Source of the DNA: Candidatus Thorarchaeota archaeon | GTDB taxonomy: Archaea; Asgardarchaeota; Thorarchaeia; Thorarchaeales; Thorarchaeaceae | Assembly: GCA_004524595.1 (NCBI GenBank) | Contig: SDOA01000004.1 | Span: forward strand, 3,143-67,142 | Direction of reading: 5' to 3' | DNA: 64,000 nt | In this document: piece by piece, positions 36,884 through 45,414 of the stretch | How positions within the stretch are numbered: position 1 is the first letter of the stretch | Layout: every line of letters begins with the position of its first letter | Program-made: the position numbers and the translations under genes | The notes under the pieces: generated by a model | What the model was told of the DNA's origin: nothing | What the model saw: the letters and a program-made list of their open reading frames with translations, nothing else | The model's database searches: none

Positions 36884-38530
36884 ATGGCAAAGATAGATCG
36901 AGGTACATACTTCCTATTATTAATACCAATAGCCCTTCTATCTTTCTTTCTTATTTATCCAGTAGTACGAGTAACGTTTGAAGGATTACTTTCTGATACT
37001 GGAAAATCCTTTCATAAAGTAATTTCCTCATATAGCACACAATACACAATAATCTTCACTTTCAGTCAAGCAATCGTAAGTACGATAATGTCAGTATTAG
37101 TGGGTCTACCTGGAGCATTACTTCTATCACGACTTGATTTCAAGGGTAAATCGATAATTCGGCCACTCATTATCATTCCATTTGTCTTACCACCAATCGT
37201 TGTGGTTGTTGGATTTATGCAAATGTTTGGTGCATATGGTCTAATTGATACATTCTTCATGTGGTTACTTCAAAGTCCTACATCTGTATTGAATATTGCA
37301 GATGGAGTAGTTGGAATCATACTTGCTCATACGTTTTACAATGCACCTCTTGTGATCCTATTAGTTTCAGCATCGTTAGAACGCCTTAATCCTGAAATTG
37401 AAGATGCTGCAGAGATACTAGGCGCTACTACATATAAGCGGTTTTCCCGAATTACATTACCACATATTTTCCCCGCAATAACAGCAGCTGCAATTCTTAC
37501 ATTCCTATTCTGTTTCATGTCCTTTCCAATTGTACTAGCATTGGGCAATGGTGTCTACAAGACGATGGAGGTTCAAATCTGGGATTCCTTTAGATGGTCC
37601 AATTACGGTGAAGCAAGTTCATTGGTGTTGATTCAAATCTTAATCACAATGACCTTGGCTATAACCTATATCCAATTAGGACGTGAAAAAGATCAGACAG
37701 TTGCGCCTACATCATCGATGAGAAGTGTCAAATTTCGAAACTACATGAAGAGAGAACAAGTATTCATTATAGGATATATTATAATGGTTCTGATTCTCAT
37801 CGGCGGACCAATTGTAGCAATCTTGAGAGCTGCAATATACGATCCTTTATTGAAGAGATATTCGCTTGATGGTTTTGTTTATTTGTTTACTGTGGGGTCA
37901 AATGGAGGATTTGGTCCATTAATGAACACCTTATTCTATGGTGGATTAGCAACACTTCTGTCAATTCTTCTTGGAATCCCCCTCGCATATGCACACAAGT
38001 CCAGAGCTCGCGGTTTACCAACACTCTCATCAATTATGGTTCTCCTACCTTTAGGAATTTCATCAATTTCAATGGCCTACGGACTTATGACTGTCATCGC
38101 AGTTCCAACAGGTCTTAATATTAATCCATGGCCAATTATTGTAATAGCTCAAACAATAATTGGACTTCCATTTACCACAAGGTCGATTGAGATTTCTCTG
38201 AGGAGTATTGACCCAAACATACTAGATCAAGCTGACTCACTTGGTGCATCAAGATTTCAACGGTTTTTCTTTATCGAGCTACCTTTATTATTGCCAGGTA
38301 TTATTGTCGGTGCAGTATTCGCTTTTGCAATGGCAATAGGAGAAATGTCTGCTACTCTCTTCATTGCTCTTCCTCAAAATTATACTCTAGCAGTAGCAAT
38401 CTATAATAATCTCGGAGTCAGGAAATTCCTACAGGCAGGAGCTTCGGCCTTATTTCTTGTTGCAATCTGTGTTGCCGCCTTTTTCGCAATGGAGAGAGTT
38501 TCAAAGAGTGGTACAGGAGGCGCGTTATGA
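36884..38530 (+). CDS. thiP: Thiamine-type ABC transporter permease
   Basis: 548 residues, about twelve transmembrane segments in two homologous halves. Each half has an EAA-type loop for contact with the ATPase: LGATTYKRFSRITLP in the first half and LGASRFQRFFFIELP in the second. Such a double-length permease is the normal form of ThiP. It begins 11 bases after thiB and overlaps the ATPase gene by four bases. Confidence 0.92.
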   Translation: MAKIDRGTYFLLLIPIALLSFFLIYPVVRVTFEGLLSDTGKSFHKVISSYSTQYTIIFTFSQAIVSTIMSVLVGLPGALLLSRLDFKGKSIIRPLIIIPFVLPPIVVVVGFMQMFGAYGLIDTFFMWLLQSPTSVLNIADGVVGIILAHTFYNAPLVILLVSASLERLNPEIEDAAEILGATTYKRFSRITLPHIFPAITAAAILTFLFCFMSFPIVLALGNGVYKTMEVQIWDSFRWSNYGEASSLVLIQILITMTLAITYIQLGREKDQTVAPTSSMRSVKFRNYMKREQVFIIGYIIMVLILIGGPIVAILRAAIYDPLLKRYSLDGFVYLFTVGSNGGFGPLMNTLFYGGLATLLSILLGIPLAYAHKSRARGLPTLSSIMVLLPLGISSISMAYGLMTVIAVPTGLNINPWPIIVIAQTIIGLPFTTRSIEISLRSIDPNILDQADSLGASRFQRFFFIELPLLLPGIIVGAVFAFAMAIGEMSATLFIALPQNYTLAVAIYNNLGVRKFLQAGASALFLVAICVAAFFAMERVSKSGTGGAL

Positions 38531-39591
38531 TGGTCGATGTGGAACTAAGGGGAATTATCAGAAAATTTGAAGATGGAACACATATTGGCCCAATCGATTT
38601 GAAAGTCAAGGATGGAGAACTGCTTACATTATTAGGACCGAGTGGATCAGGGAAGACAACAACACTCAGAATGATTGCTGGATTTATCGAAGCTGATAAA
38701 GGACAGCTGCTATTCGATAATGTTGATATGGTAGATGTATCTTCACGTGAGAGATCAATTGGAATGGTCTTCCAATCAGTTGCCCTCTTTCCAAATATGA
38801 CAGTCTATCAAAATATTGCATTTGGTCCAGATATGGCAGAATGGTCACAGGAACGGACAGTTGCAAGAGTGGAAGAACTTGCAGAACTCTTGGGAATTCG
38901 CCATTTGTTATTTCGTAAGATTAGTGAGATAAGTGGAGGAGAGGCACAACGCGTCGGACTGGCAAGAGCACTTGCAAAAGAACCAAGACTCCTACTTCTT
39001 GATGAACCACTATCAGCATTAGATCCTCAACTAAGAGAAAGACTTCAACTGGAAATCAGAAGAGTTCAACAAAAGTTAGGAATAACAACAATATATGTGA
39101 CCCACAGTCAAGATGAAGCTTTTGCTATATCTGATAGAGTGGCTGTAATTGATGATGGAAGAATAATTCAGGTTGGAACCCCTGAAGATCTCTATAATGC
39201 TCCAGTAAACGAATTTGTCGCGAGGTTCTTAGGAAGTGGCAATGTATTCTGCGGCGTTATTAGAGAGGCGAATAACAGCAATCTCATTGTCGAAGTCAAT
39301 AAGCTCAAGTTCTTCATTAAGGGGGTAGGAACTGTAGGGGAAGAATTGAAATTTACTGTGAAGCCAGAAGATATCATCCTCAATCAACAGGATGATGAAA
39401 ATTCAATCAAAGGAGAAATTCTTTCTATTACGCCACTTGTAGGTCTTTTCAAGATAGCAATTGCACTTAATGGTGAAACAGTCTATGCAATAACTCAAGA
39501 TGAGAATATCATAAAACAGCTGAGGGGGAGTAAAGAGAAACTGATTTCATTCTTCTTCAGTCCCAGTGCTGCTGTTATCATCTCTGATTGA
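38527..39591 (+). CDS. thiQ: Thiamine-type ABC transporter ATP-binding protein
   Basis: 354 residues. The Walker A is GPSGSGKT (residues 37-44), the signature ISGGEAQR (about 135-142), the Walker B LLLLDEPLSALD, and the switch His is in YVTHSQDEAF. A C-terminal ~110-residue TOBE-like beta region (KFTVKPEDIIL onward) is longer than in bacterial ThiQ and resembles the PotA/FbpC type. ATG overlaps the stop of the permease gene (ATGA). Its last 45 bases overlap the convergent gene at 39547. Confidence 0.9.
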   Translation: MMVDVELRGIIRKFEDGTHIGPIDLKVKDGELLTLLGPSGSGKTTTLRMIAGFIEADKGQLLFDNVDMVDVSSRERSIGMVFQSVALFPNMTVYQNIAFGPDMAEWSQERTVARVEELAELLGIRHLLFRKISEISGGEAQRVGLARALAKEPRLLLLDEPLSALDPQLRERLQLEIRRVQQKLGITTIYVTHSQDEAFAISDRVAVIDDGRIIQVGTPEDLYNAPVNEFVARFLGSGNVFCGVIREANNSNLIVEVNKLKFFIKGVGTVGEELKFTVKPEDIILNQQDDENSIKGEILSITPLVGLFKIAIALNGETVYAITQDENIIKQLRGSKEKLISFFFSPSAAVIISD

Positions 39592-40623
39592 TTTCATAGC
39601 AGTTTCCATTTCAGATGTAAGGTCCTGCAGCGTATCAGGCTCATCTTCAGGAACATACTCGAACTCATCGGCTGTTAAGATTTGGCGCTCTAGTAATGAG
39701 AGAAGCCTGCTTCGAATATAGCCTGCAGAAGTTATCATATCAGGAACTTCATATTTCCGGTTGAGGACATTCATAAGAGATGCAGTTGCCCTGCTCTTGA
39801 AAACCATGAAGACAAAAGTGAAATTGAGTATTATTGAGAAGAGAGGACCGAGTGGTACAAGGATAACGAAGAGGGATATCCAAGGGGCATCAAATCCAGT
39901 AGTTAGAGTTAGCTCAATCCAGACTAATATAATATCAATACCTGCAAAGAACTCGAGAATATCTTCGAGGTCATCACCAACATTACTCATCGACCTATCA
40001 CGCTCATCAAGATGAAATAGTCCAGAGTCTTTTATCAACCAAGGACCATAATAGAGCACTAGAACTGTGATAGGGAGCAATAGAATACTAGCCCACATGA
40101 CGGCTGTACCAAATCCAACAATATCCCAAGTTTCAACATTCATCATCAGCTCGAAACTGATGAAGGTGAATGCAATTCCGACAACTAGAACAGAACCATA
40201 GAGAGATCTTCTCAAAACAGTCCGATATGATTGATCCACAGGTTCTGGACTAAGGAAATACTCACCAGTTCCACGTTTGAAGAAGCTATGAATTCTGAGG
40301 GGTAGTCCAACAGAATCTGGAAAACGTATCATAATTGCACAAATAATCACAGCCACTACAATGGATACTACTGATGCAAGAAGCATCCAAAATGTATATG
40401 GAATATATTTTGTTGGTAAGACAATCCAGACTCCTGAGATATTTAGAAGATATAAGAGCCCCCATGTCGATGCAATCATAATTAGAGATGAACCAATAAG
40501 ACCAAGAGCAATTTGCAGATTAGTCAATTTCTCCATCTGTCTTAATTCGTAAGTATATGACTTCACGAGTCTGGTTTTTCTTGTCACAAAAACACCATGA
40601 AAGTAGAGTCTGTCATCACTCAT
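39547..40623 (-). CDS. Membrane protein, unknown
   Basis: 358 residues with about six transmembrane segments: near 38-60, 70-98, 142-165, 172-195, 230-246 and 253-275. The C-terminal ~80 residues are soluble, acidic and helical (DEFEYVPEDEPDTLQDLTSEME...). No family recognised. The final 45 bases overlap the end of thiQ on the opposite strand, so one of the two ends may have drifted. Confidence 0.7.
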   Translation of the reverse strand: MSDDRLYFHGVFVTRKTRLVKSYTYELRQMEKLTNLQIALGLIGSSLIMIASTWGLLYLLNISGVWIVLPTKYIPYTFWMLLASVVSIVVAVIICAIMIRFPDSVGLPLRIHSFFKRGTGEYFLSPEPVDQSYRTVLRRSLYGSVLVVGIAFTFISFELMMNVETWDIVGFGTAVMWASILLLPITVLVLYYGPWLIKDSGLFHLDERDRSMSNVGDDLEDILEFFAGIDIILVWIELTLTTGFDAPWISLFVILVPLGPLFSIILNFTFVFMVFKSRATASLMNVLNRKYEVPDMITSAGYIRSRLLSLLERQILTADEFEYVPEDEPDTLQDLTSEMETAMKSIRDDNSSTGTEEE

Positions 40624-40794
40624 AAGCGTTCTTTGAACCTATCCAAGCCATAATTTACAATTATATCCAGCACAATAACAATCATATAGCACAATCAGCG
40701 ATTAAACAATGCGCTGTCAATACACTCAAGGCTTATGTTTTGAGTTATCACAATGCATACTTACACAAGTTCAACAATTGCGTAGTGATTGATT

Positions 40795-41718
40795 ATGGTT
40801 ATAGGCTACGAGGTTCAAGAGGATGGAACCTTAAACGAAATCGAATTGGGAAAGGAAGATCTTCATTCAGGTCTTGTTGTTTGTGTGGTAGATGATGAAA
40901 CAAAGAGCATCTATCTCTGGAAAGGTAGTCAGGCGGGTGTACGAGTGAAATTTATCGGGGCAAGAGTGGCTACGAATCTTAGAACAGAGTATGGTTTTCA
41001 TTTTAAAGTACGACCATTAGATGAAGGTGAAGAACCTCCGACGTTTTTCACCGCACTTAATGGATCGACTGCCGCAACGCGTATTATGAAACCTGGTGAC
41101 AAAGCACCTCCACCAGCACCACCAAAACCTAAGAAAGAGCCAGAAGTAGCTGCTGTTACTACACCCTCAACGATGACAGTCGGACCAGAAACAGAACCAG
41201 TTGTCACACATACTCCTGTAACAACATCGTCACCACCACCAAAACCACCAATAACTTCTACATCAACAACTCGTTCTGCAACTCCAACTACAGCTAGAGC
41301 TGTACCTCAAGGAGAGATTGCAGAGATGATAAAGGAATTAGAAGCACTGGACCCTCCTGAAGGATATCAAAGAGAACTTGTGATTGTATACAATGATCTT
41401 TACACTGTTGCAGAACATAGGACAGCAGTCTTCGGTCAAGAAAAAATTGAGAGAAGAATTGAGAAGGTCAGAGATCCCCCAGAGGGGACTTTCATGGCTG
41501 AAGGATTCATTCCACGAGTTATTGTAAAAGATGGAAGGGTGCTTGGCATTGAACTGCTCAAAGGCACTCCTGATGCCATACTTAGTCCAATAAAAGCAGA
41601 GATGAAAGAACGTCTTAGTGACTTGATAACATTCTTCAAATCGGAAACTGAAGAGAGTGAAACAGCAGGAACAAAGAAAGAAGCAGGAAAGAAAGGCAAG
41701 AAGCTTGTTGCCAAATAA
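40795..41718 (+). CDS. Gelsolin-like domain protein with proline-rich linker (Asgard type)
   Basis: 307 residues. The first ~90 fit a single gelsolin-homology domain: LHSGLVVCVVDDETKSIYLWKG (the vDdg..iyvWkG strand), GARVATNLRTEYGFHFKV and LDEGEEPPTFFTAL, with the terminal EP-x2-F characteristic of gelsolin repeats. A Pro/Thr/Ser-rich disordered linker follows (about 98-173), then a helical C-terminal region (EIAEMIKELEALDPPEGYQREL...) and a basic tail. Gelsolin-like proteins are known in Asgard archaea, where some act on actin. Actin binding is inference. It opens a cluster with roadblock and longin-like genes. ATG at 40795 is preferred to an upstream TTG. Confidence 0.85.
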   Translation: MVIGYEVQEDGTLNEIELGKEDLHSGLVVCVVDDETKSIYLWKGSQAGVRVKFIGARVATNLRTEYGFHFKVRPLDEGEEPPTFFTALNGSTAATRIMKPGDKAPPPAPPKPKKEPEVAAVTTPSTMTVGPETEPVVTHTPVTTSSPPPKPPITSTSTTRSATPTTARAVPQGEIAEMIKELEALDPPEGYQRELVIVYNDLYTVAEHRTAVFGQEKIERRIEKVRDPPEGTFMAEGFIPRVIVKDGRVLGIELLKGTPDAILSPIKAEMKERLSDLITFFKSETEESETAGTKKEAGKKGKKLVAK

Positions 41719-41756
41719 TCGCATTATAATCAACATACAGTTAGGGGAAACAAAAC

Positions 41757-42143
41757 ATGTCATCACACTTAGACCCGGCAAAGGAAAAGGAATTAGTCGA
41801 GCTTCTTATGGGGCTCACAAATTATGCAGATCTTGATGCAATCGCAGTAGTCAGTAAGCAGGGAGTCAAACTTGCTTACTTTGCCACTGAGGAGTCTGAT
41901 GCAGATCCAGATCTTATGGCTGCAGTGAGTGCGGCCCTCCTTATGACTGGAGATATGGCTGCTGGAAAACTAGGACTTGATGAACTCTATGAAGTGATTG
42001 TACGAGGGAGAGACGGATTTGTGGTTCTCTCACATGCAGGCGAGTTTCTCCTTATGGGCTCAGCAAAGGATTTGACATCAATGGGACTAGCTGTGACTCA
42101 GATGAGAAAATATGCAAGAGAGGTTGGAGAACTTCTGAGTTAG
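41757..42143 (+). CDS. Roadblock/LC7 domain protein
   Basis: 128 residues spanning one roadblock/LC7 fold: ELVELLMGLTNYADLDAIAVVSKQGVKLA, ...DLMAAVSAALLMTGDMAAGKLG, LYEVIVRGRDGFVVLSHAGEFLLMG and a C-terminal long helix. The family (MglB, LAMTOR/Ragulator, dynein light chain) forms dimers that act as platforms or GTPase activators for small GTPases, which are abundant in Asgard archaea. No GTPase gene is in the window. It follows the gelsolin-like gene by 38 bases, so is likely cotranscribed; GGGG lies upstream of its ATG. Confidence 0.9.
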   Translation: MSSHLDPAKEKELVELLMGLTNYADLDAIAVVSKQGVKLAYFATEESDADPDLMAAVSAALLMTGDMAAGKLGLDELYEVIVRGRDGFVVLSHAGEFLLMGSAKDLTSMGLAVTQMRKYAREVGELLS

Positions 42144-42341
42144 TACAATTTCACATTCCAGTAGTAATCTTTCTGTAGAAAAAATAGTAGCTCTAACTAA
42201 AGCAGAATCGCCAAGAAACCCAAATGTGGATTATGCCTGAGTTGATACATACAAGAGGAATTTTCAAATTACCGCTATTACACACTTTAATAGGATATTT
42301 GAATTGTATGTACACAAATCAATATGTGGAGTAATCAATGA

Positions 42342-42740
42342 ATGAAGGGCATTATCGTTTTCGATGAGTCTGGTGTTAACATGGCCTCAGTCGGTCTTGA
42401 TAATGTACGGGTCAATCCAGATCTATTTGGATCTTTCATTTCAGCTATTCAAGCATATGCTAAAAGGTCAGTTGGAAGTGAAATGAAGGAAGTGACATAT
42501 AGTAATGTTCGATTGATGATCGGTCGAGCAGGACCATATCATGTTGTTACACTGCACACAATAGATGATGAGGACGCTGACTGGAATCATAGTGCCACAC
42601 TCAATGTGTTACACACTGAAGACTATATGCTTGATGATGAACACCTTCGTATTTTGCAGGAACTTCTTACTGATGAGTTTCTCTCCCCAGCTGATGTAAA
42701 AACTGGTATTGATACACTAACATCCATCAGTAAAGAGTAG
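42342..42740 (+). CDS. Longin/roadblock-like small protein
   Basis: 132 residues. The start MKGIIVFDESGVNMASVGLDN, then FGSFISAIQAYAKRSVGSEMKEVTYSNVRLMIGRAG and HVVTLHTID, are those of small longin-like (profilin-like fold) proteins of Asgard archaea. It has a 30-residue helical tail. Longin and roadblock folds are related and often partner, so it probably works with the preceding roadblock protein. GGAG lies upstream of the ATG (42342). The 198-base gap to the previous gene may carry its own promoter. Annotation as longin versus roadblock is uncertain. Confidence 0.7.
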   Translation: MKGIIVFDESGVNMASVGLDNVRVNPDLFGSFISAIQAYAKRSVGSEMKEVTYSNVRLMIGRAGPYHVVTLHTIDDEDADWNHSATLNVLHTEDYMLDDEHLRILQELLTDEFLSPADVKTGIDTLTSISKE

Positions 42741-42745
42741 ACCAT

Positions 42746-43834
42746 CTACGAAGTCTGACCAAGTTGTTTGAATGTTACAATCTCATGAAGTGTATTCCCT
42801 GTTTCCTCAAACTTTATTCCATCATGATTGACATCTAATTTAAAGTCTGAATTTAATCTGAAATACCCAGGTTTCATCTTGAGAATGTACTTCGCGATGA
42901 ATCTGAGAAGTGCTGGAAAATTACTCAACATATCTTCAGCTTCGAGGACACGATGAACATCAAGTTGAACACTTAGTATCTCAGGAGTGGTAATTGTAAT
43001 CGTTTTTGGAAAGCTATGTCCAGCAGCAGAGCTGTATTCAAAATTTTCTTGTATGAAATCATATTCCCCGGTGCTCAGAATGATGTCTTTCCCTTTTGCA
43101 GCCATCAAGACTTTCACAGCATGACGGTCTACTTTTTCATTACACTGAATGAAGGCATAAGATAGAGTGAAGTTTCTTGAGTAGATACGACCCCACATCC
43201 AGTACTCAATGATACTTGAAAAGGAAAAGTTCAACCAGTTGTGGTCATGATATCCAACTCCTGAAACCTCCATTATTGTTTCACGGTCTCTAACAGTTCC
43301 ACTTACTCTGGCTTTCGCAAAGGGTATGACCCAAGCAAAATAGCCAAGGTCTGCAAAATGTGAGAAGCCACTTCCGGGTTTCCAGCCAACGACTTCACAT
43401 CTGTAAGTAAGATCGAAAGCGAGTTCGTCCTCATCAAGGTGTATCTTGTAGACTGGTAGAGAGTCCTGTGAATAGTCAACCTCCAGGTAATTCTCACCGA
43501 TCTTTACATCAGCCTTTTCTCGAGAAGCATAGAAATCAGATTTCTTGTACTTGATAAATCTCTGTGTCTTTCGACCATCAGGTCGCAAAAGAACCAGCTC
43601 AACTCCAATCTTTCCAGCGTTGAGACCAGGATTCGGATTGGCTGCATAAAAGAACGCTACGAGGGTATACCCGCCTTCAAGGTGTGCATCAAAGTACCAC
43701 CATTCGAATTGATTCTTTTTTCCAACCTCTATATGTAATGCATCATCTTCTGGAGTGAGAGGAGTAATTGTACCATCTTTTCTTCCCGGCCCGTTCCATC
43801 CCTCTTTCACATTTGGATTGATGTTATCTGTCAT
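42746..43834 (-). CDS. CrtC/AttH lipocalin-like protein
   Basis: 362 residues in the CrtC/AttH lipocalin superfamily, with EWWYFDAHL at residues 44-52 and GVGYHDHNW at 192-200. Both motifs are shared with carotenoid 1,2-hydratase, AttH and fungal Diels-Alderase relatives. These bind a hydrophobic ligand in a double lipocalin fold and may catalyse hydration or cyclisation. No carotenoid gene is visible, so the ligand is unknown. No signal peptide; cytoplasmic. It is the last gene of a seven-gene operon, overlapping the preceding gene by four bases. Confidence 0.85.
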   Translation of the reverse strand: MTDNINPNVKEGWNGPGRKDGTITPLTPEDDALHIEVGKKNQFEWWYFDAHLEGGYTLVAFFYAANPNPGLNAGKIGVELVLLRPDGRKTQRFIKYKKSDFYASREKADVKIGENYLEVDYSQDSLPVYKIHLDEDELAFDLTYRCEVVGWKPGSGFSHFADLGYFAWVIPFAKARVSGTVRDRETIMEVSGVGYHDHNWLNFSFSSIIEYWMWGRIYSRNFTLSYAFIQCNEKVDRHAVKVLMAAKGKDIILSTGEYDFIQENFEYSSAAGHSFPKTITITTPEILSVQLDVHRVLEAEDMLSNFPALLRFIAKYILKMKPGYFRLNSDFKLDVNHDGIKFEETGNTLHEIVTFKQLGQTS

Positions 43835-45414
43835 TTGTCTTTCATTGCTCCTTTAATGTAGTGACTTGGGTCAGAAAGTCCTTTGGGGTCAAAAGCAGCC
43901 TTAATCTTTCTGAGCCAATCAGGGTAATTCATTGTCCGTTCTGCATAGTAACTATGGACATTATCTCCAACAATAAAAAATGGCATGCCTAACGCTTGGT
44001 CAAGATCCATCTTGTTACATTCATCTTGATATTCTGCATATCCTAAGCAGGACTTTACAGATGTAGGATCATAGACAGTAGGTACTTCGAGATGTGCCAT
44101 GTGTCCACTCTCATAACTTGTAATCCAAACGCCAAGTCCTCGATCGTCACCAATCACACCCTTCTCAATATACTTCTGTTTCACTGGTTGATTCAATTGG
44201 GCTAATCTAACAGCCATCGCAATTGTGTCCATACCACCATGAGTACTCTGGAAACAATTAGAGAAACGAAAAGCATGTGCACCAAGCATGTTCCGCACAG
44301 TTTCACCGTAATGCATTGGCTTCGGTGAGATTACACCGTCCTCAATTAAGTTGTTACCATTGTATTTATCCAGGATGAGTCTGACAAGTTTTGATCTAAA
44401 CACAAATTCACGTATTGTATGAGCTGCAACCAATGCAACAATATAGTTCCTAGTCTTGGCAAGAAGACCTGCAAATATTGCTTCTATTGCTTCTGTTTTT
44501 GTGTTTGTGAATAATGCTGCAAGTCCTTCGGGTGATGATGTTGTTGCGACCATACACACCTCTCGATCGCATAACTCATACATTGCACCTTGATACTCAT
44601 TCCACTCTTCAAAATTAAGGACATATAATTGCCAGTATGGAGGTATGTCCCACTCGTAGTTGGGTATAGTACCACCTGTCTTCCATTTCCAGTCTTTAGG
44701 AGCTGGCCATGAGAAGAGCCGAATTGCTGCTTTTGTAAACACACCAAGCCCGCCATAAGCTCCAAGCCAACCCCTCATAATACCTCTCAGACTGAATCCA
44801 GGACCATCCCCAGTGAACCATTTTCCATTGTGATCGTAAGATCCTAACCTGAGAACCTCGCCAGTTGGAAGAACCCATTCAACTCCTAATACATTTCTTC
44901 CACTAAATCCCGTATATGGAGATGTGAAACCGGGACCAACAAAAGAAGTATGGCTTGCAAGAGGAGATGTCTGAGGTCCAGCTCCCTGCGCATGATGCAT
45001 GAGACCATACTTGAACAATTCAGATTGGAGTTCAGCATTCGTGACATAGGGCTCAATCACTGCATACATATTCTTCTCGTCAACATCTAGAATTTGGTTC
45101 ATTCTCCTAAGGTCAATCTGAATAGATCTAGGATTACTTACTCCAGCCCAAGGGCCCATTCCAGTTGTAAGGGCTTTGTAACTAACATCATATTGATTGC
45201 ATACTTGAACAATTGCCTGGACTTCTTCAGTAGAGGCTGGAAGTAAGACCGCAAGAGGGCGAACACCAAATCGTTGTGGTTCTTCCCCGCGTTGGGCACT
45301 CTCAATCTCATTACACCATTGGAAGGCATATGTATCCATTACTGCAGGATCTTGAGAGATGTTTCTCTCTCCAACAACTTTCTTGAAGGCTTCGTAGACG
45401 TTATTCTCTAGCAC
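43831..45414 (-). CDS. FAD-linked oxidase (VAO/GlcD-like), second copy in operon
   Basis: 527 residues. The N-terminal FAD-binding_4 (PCMH) domain reads VRPLAVLLPASTEEVQAIVQVCNQYDVSY, TGMGPWAGVSNP, then LRRMNQILDVDEKNMYAVIEPYVTNAELQ. The FAD-linked C-terminal domain carries the usual substrate loop, including the ASHTSFVGPGFTSPYTGFSGRNVLG segment. Enzymes of this class oxidise 2-hydroxyacids, alcohols or similar and pass electrons to Fe-S partners. The start is GTG at 45414, directly after the stop of the Fe-S gene, with GGAG within that end. Substrate unknown. Confidence 0.87.
   Translation of the reverse strand: MLENNVYEAFKKVVGERNISQDPAVMDTYAFQWCNEIESAQRGEEPQRFGVRPLAVLLPASTEEVQAIVQVCNQYDVSYKALTTGMGPWAGVSNPRSIQIDLRRMNQILDVDEKNMYAVIEPYVTNAELQSELFKYGLMHHAQGAGPQTSPLASHTSFVGPGFTSPYTGFSGRNVLGVEWVLPTGEVLRLGSYDHNGKWFTGDGPGFSLRGIMRGWLGAYGGLGVFTKAAIRLFSWPAPKDWKWKTGGTIPNYEWDIPPYWQLYVLNFEEWNEYQGAMYELCDREVCMVATTSSPEGLAALFTNTKTEAIEAIFAGLLAKTRNYIVALVAAHTIREFVFRSKLVRLILDKYNGNNLIEDGVISPKPMHYGETVRNMLGAHAFRFSNCFQSTHGGMDTIAMAVRLAQLNQPVKQKYIEKGVIGDDRGLGVWITSYESGHMAHLEVPTVYDPTSVKSCLGYAEYQDECNKMDLDQALGMPFFIVGDNVHSYYAERTMNYPDWLRKIKAAFDPKGLSDPSHYIKGAMKDK

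Noticed and set aside
41338..41781. 147-codon minus-strand frame over the gelsolin-like gene
   Set aside because: It is opposite a well-supported gene and Phe/Ser/Leu-rich in the way shadow frames are; it also crosses the start of the roadblock gene.
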